Shown: positions 1 to 7,803 of the stretch, piece by piece
Layout: every line of letters starts with the position of its first letter
Position numbering within the stretch: the stretch's first letter is position 1
Source: Microcoleus vaginatus WJT46-NPBG5
GTDB lineage: Bacteria; Cyanobacteriota; Cyanobacteriia; Cyanobacteriales; Oscillatoriaceae
Assembly (NCBI GenBank): GCA_019359355.1
Contig: JAHHHM010000027.1
Coordinates: forward strand, 1-64,000
Reading direction: 5' to 3'
DNA length: 64,000 bases
Notes under the pieces: generated by a model
The model's database searches: none
What the model saw: only the letters and a program-made list of their open reading frames with translations
What the model was told of the DNA's origin: nothing
Position numbers and translations under genes: made by a program

Positions 1-42
1 GGTTTGGCAGAAATCATCGACGCTACAGAACAGTTCTTCTAG
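1..42 (+). CDS. C-terminal tail of a gene cut by the left window edge (uncertain)
   Basis: Frame 1 from the first base is open for 13 codons and ends in TAG; it reads GLAEIIDATEQFF, which has the composition of a helical protein tail. Only this tail is visible, so no function can be given and the open frame could be chance. From 43 to 241 no other gene is supported. Confidence 0.3.
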   Translation, partial: GLAEIIDATEQFF

Positions 43-241
43 ACTAAACATAGGGCAAGCAGAGGGATGAGAATTCAGCACTTTCAGCCTATCTGTTTTG
101 CCCCTCCCTTATCCCGAACTCACGTTATTCTGGGAAATGCGGTTAAAGAACAGAAGCTAAGTGTGGATGCAACGGTCAATATTGTGATTATTCTGTGTGG
201 TTCTGGCGCTACCGTAGTCGGACGGGTTCAAGCGAAACAAC

Positions 242-1000
242 CTATCTACACTCCTCACGGTTTACCGGGACCCAATATTGATTCAACGCCTTCTTAGCGA
301 CACGGGTATCGACCCAATCCACACCATGAGTCGCCATCAATTTTAGGAAGTTACAGACAGCTTCGGACTGCTTTGCATTAAGTAAGCGAAAGCGAGCGTA
401 AGGGTCATCTACATCTTCATAAATACCTAAAGCATAAATAGTGAAATCAACAGAACTTGAGGGACTGCTTCGATAATTCTTGAGTACCCAAATCATATAA
501 GCGGGTATATAGTAGCGAAATCCTTTAGCATCGAAAAAACTAAAGACATCGTAAAAATACTCGATCCACTCATCTGGAACATCCTGCCACCGGCAGTCTG
601 TATCTTTCTTACGGGCTTCAGCGCGTCCCTGTTCGCCTTCATAATCGTCAATGGCTCGCGCTTCGTGCAGTGAAACGCCACCGTCGCGAGTGACACCTTC
701 AAATGCTTTTGTAATTTGTTTGATTAGGAGTGTGCCGGCGGCATCAGCTTTCTCGTCGAGAGTTAGCCAATCTGGATCTCGCTGATCGGTAGGGGTGGGA
801 GCGCGAACATAATCGAGCCATTCCTGCTCACAAGCTCCAAAAGCGATAAAGTTTTGCTGTGCCAAACGCAGGGAAATTCTGTTAGAACCTAGCTCGTTAT
901 CTGCTGCGGCATCTTCCCAACAGCAAATCGGACAAATTAAGTATGTCTCCGGCGGTTTTTCACTCAGGGTCATGTAACCGCAACATGGACAGGGATACAT
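242..1000 (-). CDS. CPCC zinc-ribbon plus DUF6714-like protein
   Basis: A 252-residue cytosolic protein. The first 30 residues hold two cysteine knuckles, CPCC (4-7) and CPICCWED (23-30), the pattern of the cysteine-rich CPCC family, which probably binds one zinc ion. Residues about 80-240 are rich in aromatic and acidic residues (ITKAFEGV, SFFDAKGFRYYIPAYM, YALG, RFRLLNAKQSEAVCNFL) and match the DUF6714 pattern, in which a conserved FRYY/PA core is followed by an R-F-x-L-L-x-x-x-Q segment. The two domains occur together in immunity-like or accessory proteins of unknown role. It stands alone, reading away from the decarboxylase-like gene. Family assignment is from motif reading; the cellular function is unknown. 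Confidence 0.75.
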   Translation of the reverse strand: MYPCPCCGYMTLSEKPPETYLICPICCWEDAAADNELGSNRISLRLAQQNFIAFGACEQEWLDYVRAPTPTDQRDPDWLTLDEKADAAGTLLIKQITKAFEGVTRDGGVSLHEARAIDDYEGEQGRAEARKKDTDCRWQDVPDEWIEYFYDVFSFFDAKGFRYYIPAYMIWVLKNYRSSPSSSVDFTIYALGIYEDVDDPYARFRLLNAKQSEAVCNFLKLMATHGVDWVDTRVAKKALNQYWVPVNREECR

Positions 1001-1390
1001 GGCTTTTCTATAAAGTCCTTAGTTAATAATTTATTATTTTACGAAAATTTGGCTATAGATAAATCTTAGCAAAGCTTCACATCCCGTCAAGGAAATAATT
1101 AATTCAAACTTATTCCTTTATTCGAGATAAGGTTGGTGGCTTAGCATAATCTAAAAATAATCTAAAGTTTTAAGATTAAATTTTAAATTTTTTCTCATTT
1201 AATTATATTTTAAATTCAGAGGTTAGTTTGTTGATATTAAATTTTTTGAAGGCTAGCTATTTGCTAATCTCCAGTTGAGAGCTGCTAAAAGTTATTTATA
1301 GGGGAGCTAAGGTAAAATAGTATTACAAGAAAAGCAGGGTTGAACCGACTTCTTGCAAAGCATGATTTTTTAAATGAGGAAAATGTGAAA
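1001..1390. other. AT-rich divergent intergenic region
   Basis: 390 bases, strongly AT-rich from about 1100 to 1260, lying between two divergently read genes, so both promoters are expected here. A TAAAAT hexamer near 1312 is a possible -10 box for the rightward gene, with no convincing -35. No gene or RNA is supported. Confidence 0.4.
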
Positions 1391-2062
1391 ATGGCTTATC
1401 CAAAAGCACCTTGGAAACTTCAAGGTTACGCTATCCAGACTGGGCAGTTAGTTGATATTGAACAAGCTCGTCCATTCATTCCCCCAGAGTTTGAAATTAT
1501 TTCTGTGTTGCCTGGAAAAACTTTAGGTGGGATTTATGTATCCCGCTACGAGTCTGGTTCAGCGCTGGAATACAGTGAGTTAATAGTTGTCGCCGGCTTG
1601 GTTAGTTATGCCGGCAATTGGGGAGCCTGGATTTCTCATATTTATGTAGATAATCCTGATTCGGTTGCCGGCGGTCGAGAAATTTGGGGTTTGCCGAAAG
1701 AATTGGCTGAGTTTACTTGGGATAAACGCGAAGATTCATCTCAGGTTGCTGTGCGTCAAGGCAACCGAAAATTGTGCCGGTTCAGCACGACAAATATGGT
1801 ATTACCCTTCTCTACAGGTTTCCCTTTGCCTTTAAGCGGGCCGGTTCTCAGCGGCTTAAATTCTGATGTGCTGCTGTTTAAAGGTGAGTTTAATTCTCCT
1901 TTAGAGTTGGTTAATGGGAAATTGGATATCCCAGCCGAGAGTCCTTTTGCAAGTTTAAATTTAAATAAACCTCTGTTAACTGTTCAGTGCCAATCGCTGC
2001 AAATCTTGGTTAATGCGCCAGAAGTGGTGGGTCAAAAATCCGTTGATTTCAGCTATCAGTAA
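1391..2062 (+). CDS. acetoacetate decarboxylase-superfamily protein
   Basis: A 223-residue protein of the acetoacetate decarboxylase (ADC) fold, close to the usual length of 240-250. Recognisable parts are the N-terminal APWKLQGYAIQ, YSELIV (E64) and VAGGREIWGLPKELAEF (95-108). Known decarboxylases have Pro-Lys-Lys here; the first lysine forms the Schiff base and the second lowers its pKa. This protein keeps the first (K103) but has Glu at 104, so classical acetoacetate decarboxylation is doubtful; related ADC-fold proteins act as hydratase/aldolase-like enzymes. The frame is open from a TTG at 1340, but the ATG at 1391 has a GAGGA 10 bases upstream and gives the usual MAYPKAPW start, so it is chosen. 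A strong hairpin follows. Substrate unknown. Confidence 0.8.
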   Translation: MAYPKAPWKLQGYAIQTGQLVDIEQARPFIPPEFEIISVLPGKTLGGIYVSRYESGSALEYSELIVVAGLVSYAGNWGAWISHIYVDNPDSVAGGREIWGLPKELAEFTWDKREDSSQVAVRQGNRKLCRFSTTNMVLPFSTGFPLPLSGPVLSGLNSDVLLFKGEFNSPLELVNGKLDIPAESPFASLNLNKPLLTVQCQSLQILVNAPEVVGQKSVDFSYQ

Positions 2063-2073
2063 TCCCAACAAAA

Positions 2074-2101
2074 CCCCCGCTAATCGATAGTATAGCGGGG
2101 G
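2074..2101. terminator. hairpin between convergent genes
   Basis: CCCCCGCTA (2074-2082) pairs perfectly with TAGCGGGGG (2093-2101) around a 10-base loop. Read leftward it is followed by TTTTGTT, so it fits best as the intrinsic terminator of the carotenoid-protein gene, and it may also stop the rightward ADC-like gene. Confidence 0.75.
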
Positions 2102-2140
2102 AAATAGGAGACGAGTTCAACCAATATTTATGAAGAGTTC

Positions 2141-2620
2141 CTAAATGCTAGCACCTGAGGCCGCTTCGGCACCCATCGGCAATACACCACCGCGTAGGAA
2201 ATCGATCTGCTGTTGAAAGTCCATTGACTCGATTTGCCCTAGGAGGTTTTGCCCTTCTGGAGAAAGCTGATAGTCTGGGGGCATAGGAATGATGGTTCCG
2301 TTGGTCATTCCTTGGGCAAGGAAATACCAGAAAGCCAGCTTGGTTTCAGGACTCATAGAGCCATACATCCGACTGATTTCTGTGCTCTTTTTGCCGGCAA
2401 TGTCCCGCTGAACTTGGAGCTGTTCTTCATGGGACAAGTCTTTAACTTGATTGAACAACCCTTGGGCAATTTCAGAACCCGAAGCGCCAGGAGCAGCCGG
2501 TGTAATTGAATGACCCATTTTTTCGTAAACAAACCACAGCACAGCCAGCTGAGTGTCTACATCTAAGCGAGCAAAAGCTTCTTTACCTTTATCGTAAGCA
2601 CCGCTAGTACCAGATGTCAT
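2141..2620 (-). CDS. helical carotenoid protein (OCP N-terminal domain homologue)
   Basis: A 159-residue all-helical protein equal to the N-terminal carotenoid-binding domain of the orange carotenoid protein, without the C-terminal NTF2-like sensor domain. Landmarks: LAVLWFVYEKMG (26-36), with W29 and Y32 at the places of OCP W41 and Y44; AAPGASG; KLAFWYFLAQGM (94-105), with W98 at OCP W110; and the closing FLRGGVLPMG. These aromatic residues contact the keto-carotenoid in OCP. The short head before the first core helix is typical of stand-alone HCPs. Such proteins are known as constitutive singlet-oxygen quenchers or energy quenchers of the phycobilisome. No CTD homologue or FRP gene is nearby. 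The HCP clade cannot be settled by eye. Confidence 0.9.
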   Translation of the reverse strand: MTSGTSGAYDKGKEAFARLDVDTQLAVLWFVYEKMGHSITPAAPGASGSEIAQGLFNQVKDLSHEEQLQVQRDIAGKKSTEISRMYGSMSPETKLAFWYFLAQGMTNGTIIPMPPDYQLSPEGQNLLGQIESMDFQQQIDFLRGGVLPMGAEAASGASI

Positions 2621-3247
2621 CTAACTCTCCAAAAACTAATAATTGCTGAGTTTCCTTATTTATTTGGAAACTTGTTTTTTTGTTCTTTATAAAAGTTAAC
2701 AAGTATTTAATTAATCTTGAATCTTGCTGAAGAGGGAGATATTTTTGCAGAACAATCAGTCAAATTTGTATCAAAACTCTCAGAAAATTTCTAACCAAAG
2801 GAAGAACCCTGTATTCATTGGTTCTGCATTCAAAATCCTTTGGGATCGTGGCTCATGTTTGAAAAGCAGTGAACTTGCGCCGGCCAGTTTCTTAAATTCC
2901 AAATAGATATATATCCAGCCAACTATAAATAGGTCAGGCTTAACGCATCACTATGAGTGAATATTGCAAGCCGGCAACCCTAAAATGATTCGGGAGGATA
3001 ACCGGGCTGAGCAACTCAAAAGCGCATAAATGATCTAGATGCCGATGAAAGGCACAACCTGCTTAGTGAAGCGACGTAGGCTGGGAAAAAGAGTGATTCA
3101 GGCCGGTTGCAAGTCGTAATCTCCTGCAAGTACAAGTTTGAATCGGCATTTTTATTGTTGAGTGTGGTTGCGCTTACATTCGCTCATCCAAAAGCTTTAG
3201 CATATAAATTGAACCATCATCACCTAACCACTTCTCAAAACCCTACT
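2621..3247. other. intergenic region without recognised gene
   Basis: 627 bases that must contain the promoter of the leftward carotenoid-protein gene. Open frames at 2724-2906 and before 3248 look random (no ribosome site, no domain). No tRNA, hairpin with T-run or long repeat was seen. Confidence 0.4.
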
Positions 3248-3541
3248 ATGCAAGCATATAAACTTAAAGGAAAAATTGATGCAACCGGCCACTTAACCCT
3301 CACCCAATCAATTGATCTCCCAGCAGGTGAGGTAGAAGTGATTATTTTGCAAGAAGTGAACACTGTAACTGAGCCGGTTAATCTCACACCGGAAGTCCCA
3401 AGAGCACAGCGGGAAATTTCTAAAGATTCAAGGCACAGTAATATTTTTAGTGATTGGCTAGCCAAAGCACCTCCAGTTTCTCCCGATTTCGATGCAGATC
3501 AAGCTCGATGGGAAGCTTTAAGAGAAAAACACCAGCTGTGA
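3248..3541 (+). CDS. VapB-like antitoxin partner of a PIN toxin
   Basis: A 97-residue protein with a short beta-rich head (MQAYKLKGKIDATGHLTL, then LPAGEVEVIILQ) like the small swapped-hairpin antitoxins found before PIN genes in cyanobacteria, and an acidic, disordered tail ending DFDADQARWEALREKHQL that would wrap the toxin. The frame is open from 3107, but the ATG at 3248 starts the typical sequence, and the upstream 47 codons look random. Its stop overlaps the GTG start of the PIN gene (GTGA), which is the usual coupled layout of a toxin-antitoxin operon. Since the toxin is broken, this antitoxin may now be an orphan. Confidence 0.7.
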   Translation: MQAYKLKGKIDATGHLTLTQSIDLPAGEVEVIILQEVNTVTEPVNLTPEVPRAQREISKDSRHSNIFSDWLAKAPPVSPDFDADQARWEALREKHQL

Positions 3542-3957
3542 AAATCCTCCTAGACACTAATATCATTCTGGATATAGCACTACAACGACTGCCTTTTTTT
3601 GACCACAGCAACCAAGTTTTGACACGGGTTCAGCAGAACCAAATAGAAGGCTATGTTTCTGGCTCAACCTTTAGCGATCTTTATTACCTGATTCGTAAAG
3701 CTCAAGGGCGAGAGAGGGCGCTTGATTTCTTAAGGAGGCTGGCTACAATCTGCCGAATTGCCACCGTAGATGAAGCGGCAATTGCAATCGCACTCACTGC
3801 AAACTTCACAGATTTTTAAGATGCAATTCAGTATAGTAGTGCCATTATTAACCATCTGGATGCAATCATCACCCGCAACCCGCAAGACTACATCAATGCC
3901 ACACTGCGAATTCTTACACCTACCCAATTGATTGAGCAACTTGGGAGCGAACCCTAA
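3538..3957 (+). pseudogene. PIN-domain (VapC-like) toxin broken by one stop codon
   Basis: From the overlapping GTG at 3538 the frame reads MKILLDTNIILDIAL, the classic PIN start with the first catalytic Asp at residue 6. It stops at TAA (3817-3819, codon 94) right after ANFTDF. The same frame then continues without interruption as DAIQYSSAIINHLDAIITRN and on to a second TAA at 3955-3957, giving the normal PIN length of about 139. Intact relatives read D-F-E-D-A at this place, so a GAA-to-TAA change is the simplest cause. The truncated product lacks the last two catalytic acids and is expected to be an inactive nuclease. Sequencing error is the main alternative. Confidence 0.8.
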
Positions 3958-4043
3958 TGATGTCCTAGACTGATCTGAGATAATGAGCGTCCGGTCTAAA
4001 AAGGGAACAAGCGATGCGATTGTCACAGATGCTCTTTGTCACA
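3958..4043 (+). repeat. direct repeat, left copy: extra copy of the proS leader and first codons
   Basis: This 86-base stretch repeats at 4813-4898 with four mismatches by my alignment. It holds the same untranslated leader and an ATG (4014) followed by codons for [10 protein letters not shown], the exact start of ProS, after which similarity ends and the frame closes within about 20 codons. It is thus a non-functional copy of the proS beginning. Confidence 0.85.
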
Positions 4044-4244
4044 AACTTCAGGCAAAAGATGGGAAACCCCGGCAACTTGTCCAAGACGAGACCTTTTTAG
4101 AAATGCTTGCCGTTCAGCGTGAGTCATCACAACCTTTGTCCCTGCCTTAACCTCATCACTCGTCAATAAAGGTTGGGACTCCCCATTCGTTTTCGTGTCT
4201 TTGACAGAAGGCTGCGGCTGCTGTTGATGAGAATCTGAAGGCAT
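4023..4244 (-). CDS. possible small overlapping gene (uncertain)
   Basis: A 73-codon frame starting at ATG 4244, with an AGGTGA ribosome site 8 bases upstream, overlapping the end of the next gene by about 90 bases in another frame. The product is polar and Gln/Lys/Glu-rich (SHQQQPQPSVKDTKTN, then VVMTHAERQAFLKRSRLGQ) with protein-like composition. Its last seven codons lie in the left proS-leader repeat, so the end was probably formed or altered by that rearrangement. No family is recognised. Confidence 0.3.
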   Translation of the reverse strand: MPSDSHQQQPQPSVKDTKTNGESQPLLTSDEVKAGTKVVMTHAERQAFLKRSRLGQVAGVSHLLPEVCDKEHL

Positions 4245-4725
4245 ATCCATCTTCACCTGGAGCAATTGTCACCGGCCCCAAATACTCCATCATTATTACA
4301 TCTCTATAGTATGATACAGCCCATTCTAGGGAAACGAGGATAATTAGCGGATCGTTGGTTGCTACTGAGCAATATTGCAGGCCGACCTTGATACAATACC
4401 AAATTAACCATTTGCCGATTGGGATGATCAGCCGATCAGTCATCTCCCCTCGACTGGTTGGATTCGCTTCCAATTGTTCGATTTCTAGGAATCTCGGAAA
4501 ACCAGGATAGGGATATAAACCATATCGAACCAATCCCCACACTTGATTCAAATAAACAAGTTTGACAATATTTTGACTATCAAAGTCGGTATTTTGCCAC
4601 AAACCAAGCCAATCAAAAGAGCAATTAGCCGGCATATCTGCTTCTCTCGCTGGGGAAAGCGAAGCAACTCGCTCTCCGCCGGCTTGGATTTGGACTTTTA
4701 TGTGATAAGAGCCTATAGAAGCCAA
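4156..4725 (-). CDS. hypothetical protein, weakly acetyltransferase-like
   Basis: A 189-residue protein with no sure family. The middle (PRFLEIEQLEANP, then RLIIPIGKWLIWYCIKVGLQ, then VSLEWAVSYYRDVIMMEYLG) follows the order of GNAT N-acetyltransferases: a beta-strand with LEIE, a helix, and a final AxxYYRxxxMEYLG segment like the usual A-x-x-F-Y-x-x-x-G-F. The pyrophosphate-binding R/Q-x-x-G-x-G/A loop is not clear, so catalytic activity is uncertain. It reads against proS and lies entirely between the two copies of the 86-base leader repeat, so it probably arrived as an insertion. Confidence 0.5.
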   Translation of the reverse strand: MASIGSYHIKVQIQAGGERVASLSPAREADMPANCSFDWLGLWQNTDFDSQNIVKLVYLNQVWGLVRYGLYPYPGFPRFLEIEQLEANPTSRGEMTDRLIIPIGKWLIWYCIKVGLQYCSVATNDPLIILVSLEWAVSYYRDVIMMEYLGPVTIAPGEDGYAFRFSSTAAAAFCQRHENEWGVPTFIDE

Positions 4726-4812
4726 TTGAGTTTGAGAATCCTAGCGCAGCTTGGTTAAACTCTAGCGATTATCGAACAACGCACAAGGCGTATCATCACT
4801 AACAGGAGCAAC

Positions 4813-4898
4813 TGATGTCCTAGACTGATCTGAGATAATGATCGTCCGGTCTAGAAAGGGAACAAGCGATGCGACTGTCACAAATGCTCTTTGTCACA
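4813..4898 (+). repeat. direct repeat, right copy: functional proS leader and start
   Basis: Right copy of the 86-base repeat (left copy 3958-4043, offset exactly 855 bases). It contains a GATAAT hexamer (4834-4839) that could be the -10 box of proS, a GGGA stretch before the ATG at 4869, and the first ten codons of proS. The left copy keeps the same GATAAT. Confidence 0.85.
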
Positions 4899-6674
4899 CT
4901 GCGGGAAGATCCAGCCGAAGCGGAAATTCCCAGCCATAAACTATTGCTACGCGCCGGCTATATCCGTCGCATCGGTAGCGGTATTTATGCTTACTTGCCC
5001 TTGATGTGGCGCGTACTGCGTAAAGTCAGCCAAATTGTGCGCGAAGAAATGGACGCCACCGGCGCACAAGAATGTCTCCTGCCACAATTACAGCCGGCTG
5101 ATCTTTGGCGAGAATCCGGTCGCTGGGACACCTACACCCAAGCTGAAGGCATCATGTTTGCCCTCACAGACCGGCAAGACCGAGAATTAGGATTAGGGCC
5201 AACCCACGAAGAAGTGATCACAACTGTTGCCAAGGAAATGATCCGTTCTTACCGGCAACTCCCCCTACACCTGTATCAAATTCAAACCAAATTCCGCGAT
5301 GAAATTCGCCCACGCTTTGGCTTGATGCGCGGACGGGAATTCATCATGAAAGATGGTTACTCTTTCCATGCAGATGAAGAAAGCCTAAAAAAAACTTATC
5401 AAGATATGGATCGTGCGTACAGCAATATGCTGCGCCGATGCGGTTTGAAATTTCGCCCGGTGGATGCAGATTCCGGGGCGATTGGAGGGTCTGGTTCACA
5501 AGAATTTATGGTATTGGCAGAAGCCGGTGAAGATGAAGTTCTCTACACCGAAGATGGTCAATATGCTGCCAATGTGGAAAAAGCGATTTCCTTGCCGGCA
5601 GATGCAGAAACTTCACCCTTTACAAGTTATGAAAAACGGGAAACACCCGGAACGGACACGATTGAGAAACTCTGCAAATTCCTCAAGTGTTCTGCTACCC
5701 AAATTGTCAAAAATGTGCTTTATCAAGCCGTCTATGACAGCGGCATGACTGTGCTGGTAATCATTAGCATCCGAGGCGATCAAGATGTTAATGAAGTCAA
5801 ACTGCTGAATGAACTAACGAAGCAAGCAGACAAATACGTTTCTAAAACGGTTCTCGCCCTCAGCGTACCCGATGCAGACGCACAGAAGAAATGGGCGGCG
5901 CAATCCCTACCTTTAGGATATATAGCGCCGAATGTGGAAGATAGCTACATTAAATCTGATAAAAGTGTAGCGCCCAAATTTTTATGCTTAGTCGATCAAA
6001 CAGCGGTTGATTTAAAAAACTTTGTCACCGGCTCTAATGAATCGGGCTATCATGTCGTTGGTGCAAATTGGGGCGAACAATTTCAACTGTCAGAAAAAGT
6101 CGTCGATATCCGCAAAGCCAAAGCCGGTGATCGCGCTACCCACAACCCCAGCCAAACCCTACAAAGCGCCAGAGGAATTGAAGTCGGTCACATCTTCCAA
6201 CTCGGCATCAAATATTCTAAAGCAATGGGAGCAACCTATACCAATGAACAAGGGGAAGAAGTGCCGCTTGTCATGGGTTGTTATGGCGTTGGCGTCTCTC
6301 GGTTAGCTCAGTCAGCCGTTGAGCAATCTTATGACAAAGATGGGATTATTTGGCCGGTAGCCATTGCACCCTATCATGCGATAATTACCGTTCCAAATGT
6401 TGGAGATGCCAACCAAGTAGAAGTTGCAGAAAACCTCTACAAGGAGTTAAATCAAGCCGGCATCGAAACACTTTTAGATGATCGAGATGAACGTGCCGGT
6501 GTCAAATTTAAAGACGCCGACTTAATTGGAATTCCCTACCGGCTCGTCACAGGGCGCTCTCTCAAAGAAGGGAAACTCGAAGTTGTGGAACGCGCCACTC
6601 ACAAATCTCAAGAAATTCCTGTGGGTGAAGTTGTGGAAACTTTAAAACAGTGGATTGAGGCAGCTAAACAATAG
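4869..6674 (+). CDS. proS: prolyl-tRNA synthetase, bacterial type
   Basis: 601 residues; charges tRNA-Pro with proline in the cytosol. All class II motifs are visible: motif 1 around [20 protein letters not shown], motif 2 [21 protein letters not shown], and motif 3 [13 protein letters not shown]. Between motifs 2 and 3 there is the long YbaK-like editing insertion (about residues 225-400, including [14 protein letters not shown] and [11 protein letters not shown]), which clears mischarged alanine and marks the bacterial ProS type. The C-terminal anticodon-binding domain starts at [13 protein letters not shown] and contains [20 protein letters not shown]. Length is normal. The leader and first codons are duplicated 855 bases upstream. 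Spaced 83 bases from the following DUF2993 gene in the same direction. Confidence 0.98.
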   Translation: MRLSQMLFVTLREDPAEAEIPSHKLLLRAGYIRRIGSGIYAYLPLMWRVLRKVSQIVREEMDATGAQECLLPQLQPADLWRESGRWDTYTQAEGIMFALTDRQDRELGLGPTHEEVITTVAKEMIRSYRQLPLHLYQIQTKFRDEIRPRFGLMRGREFIMKDGYSFHADEESLKKTYQDMDRAYSNMLRRCGLKFRPVDADSGAIGGSGSQEFMVLAEAGEDEVLYTEDGQYAANVEKAISLPADAETSPFTSYEKRETPGTDTIEKLCKFLKCSATQIVKNVLYQAVYDSGMTVLVIISIRGDQDVNEVKLLNELTKQADKYVSKTVLALSVPDADAQKKWAAQSLPLGYIAPNVEDSYIKSDKSVAPKFLCLVDQTAVDLKNFVTGSNESGYHVVGANWGEQFQLSEKVVDIRKAKAGDRATHNPSQTLQSARGIEVGHIFQLGIKYSKAMGATYTNEQGEEVPLVMGCYGVGVSRLAQSAVEQSYDKDGIIWPVAIAPYHAIITVPNVGDANQVEVAENLYKELNQAGIETLLDDRDERAGVKFKDADLIGIPYRLVTGRSLKEGKLEVVERATHKSQEIPVGEVVETLKQWIEAAKQ

Positions 6675-6757
6675 TAAATGTTAAACGCAGAGGAAAAGCA
6701 GGTCAAAGCTGACTTCGTGTAACCTTTGCGTTTAAAAATTTATCCCTAATAACTGAA

Positions 6758-7549
6758 ATGGAATTCTTTGCTATTTTCCTATCACTTTTGCTTTCTGTTA
6801 TTTCCCCAGCCGGCTTAATTCTTGACAACACTGCCGAAAAAGCAATCCGCTCTCAATTTGACAAAGTTGAGCAACTGCAAGTCCGCGTTGATAATGCTCC
6901 GAGCTATCAAATTGTGGGAGGAAAAATAGGAAAGGTACGAGTTGCCGGTAGAGGTTTGTGGTTGACTGAAAATTTCCGAATCGCCACTTTAGAAGTAGAA
7001 ACCGATCCAATTAATGTTGATATCGGGCGTTTGCGAAAAGGTGGGACTCGCGATTTCTCAGCGCTGCGGGAGCCGGCACAGGCTGGGGTGCGTTTGGTTT
7101 TAACCGAGGAAGATATCAATAAAGCCTTGCAAGGACCAGATGTTACGAGCCGGCTGCGAAATCTGGGGATTCGTGTGTTGGGGAGTCAAGAAGCCGAGCA
7201 ATTGCAACGCTATGACATTGTCAACCCACGGGTAGAATTTTTAGACAGCAACCGGCTGCGTTTCCAAGTGGAAATTCAGGAAAGGGGCTATTCAGAAGAA
7301 CTGGCGATTACCGTAGAATCAGGACTCAGCATTATTTCAGGCCGGCAGTTACAATTAATTGACTTGGCAGTGCTGGTAAATGGGGAACCCGCACCGGCTC
7401 GCTTAGTTAAAGGTTTATCTCAGGGAATCAGCCGACAACTGGATCTCCAAACTTTAGAGAGATCCGGAATTCTAGCGCGGCTTTTACAATTAAAAATAAC
7501 TTCGGAACAATTAGAGATAGCGGCATTTGTGCAAGTCAAACCGCGATGA
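6758..7549 (+). CDS. DUF2993 (LmeA-type) secreted lipid-binding protein
   Basis: 263 residues. The hydrophobic head (FFAIFLSLLLSVISPAGLIL) is a signal peptide or membrane anchor. The rest is a beta-rich DUF2993 domain: VRVDNAPSYQIVGGKIGKV, the repeated ITVESGLSIISGRQLQL, and the helix NKALQGPDVTSRLRNLGI. The family resembles tubular lipid-binding proteins of the cell envelope (LmeA in actinobacteria) and is common in cyanobacteria, with unknown substrate there. It follows proS in the same direction and could be cotranscribed; nothing in the sequence ties it functionally to tRNA charging. Confidence 0.85.
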   Translation: MEFFAIFLSLLLSVISPAGLILDNTAEKAIRSQFDKVEQLQVRVDNAPSYQIVGGKIGKVRVAGRGLWLTENFRIATLEVETDPINVDIGRLRKGGTRDFSALREPAQAGVRLVLTEEDINKALQGPDVTSRLRNLGIRVLGSQEAEQLQRYDIVNPRVEFLDSNRLRFQVEIQERGYSEELAITVESGLSIISGRQLQLIDLAVLVNGEPAPARLVKGLSQGISRQLDLQTLERSGILARLLQLKITSEQLEIAAFVQVKPR

Positions 7550-7700
7550 ATTGTCTTCTGGAGGAGCGCGAAAAGCAGTGACAGCAGTCTGAGGCTTCTG
7601 GCCGTTTCTGGAAAACTGCCGCTTTTCATGTAGTTGTCAGTAAGGTCTCCTCACACCAAAAGCAGTTAGCAAGTCAATGTTCCGATACCCGGATGCCCAG

Positions 7701-7737
7701 ATTTTAGATTGAATCTAAAATCTAAAATCTAAAATCG
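7701..7737. repeat. heptamer tandem repeat with palindromic head
   Basis: GATTTTAGATT (7701-7711) and AATCTAAAATC (7713-7723) are perfect inverted arms one base apart, followed by two more AAAATCT units. This is the short tandemly repeated heptamer type common between genes of filamentous cyanobacteria. It could also act as a weak hairpin after the DUF2993 gene. Confidence 0.75.
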
Positions 7738-7803
7738 CGCTTTACGGCTGAATGCTTATTCTCACCCTGAATTCTATTAAATCCTCAAGGAGTACCTTCT
7801 GTT

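Noticed and set aside
67-297. 76-codon open frame at the left edge
   Set aside because: It overlaps the CPCC gene on the other strand, has no ribosome site and no recognisable domain.
2724-2906. 60-codon frame upstream of the antitoxin
   Set aside because: Asn/Ser/Lys-rich, random-looking, not near a start signal.
4044-4812. Insertion sequence between the two proS leaders
   Set aside because: No transposase, no terminal inverted repeats, and the flanking repeat is far too long for a target-site duplication.
7647-7656. CTCCTCACAC, the core of the small RNA Yfr1 (also at 62054-62063)
   Set aside because: Yfr1 needs ACTCCTCACAC between two stems and a terminator with T-run; neither site has them.
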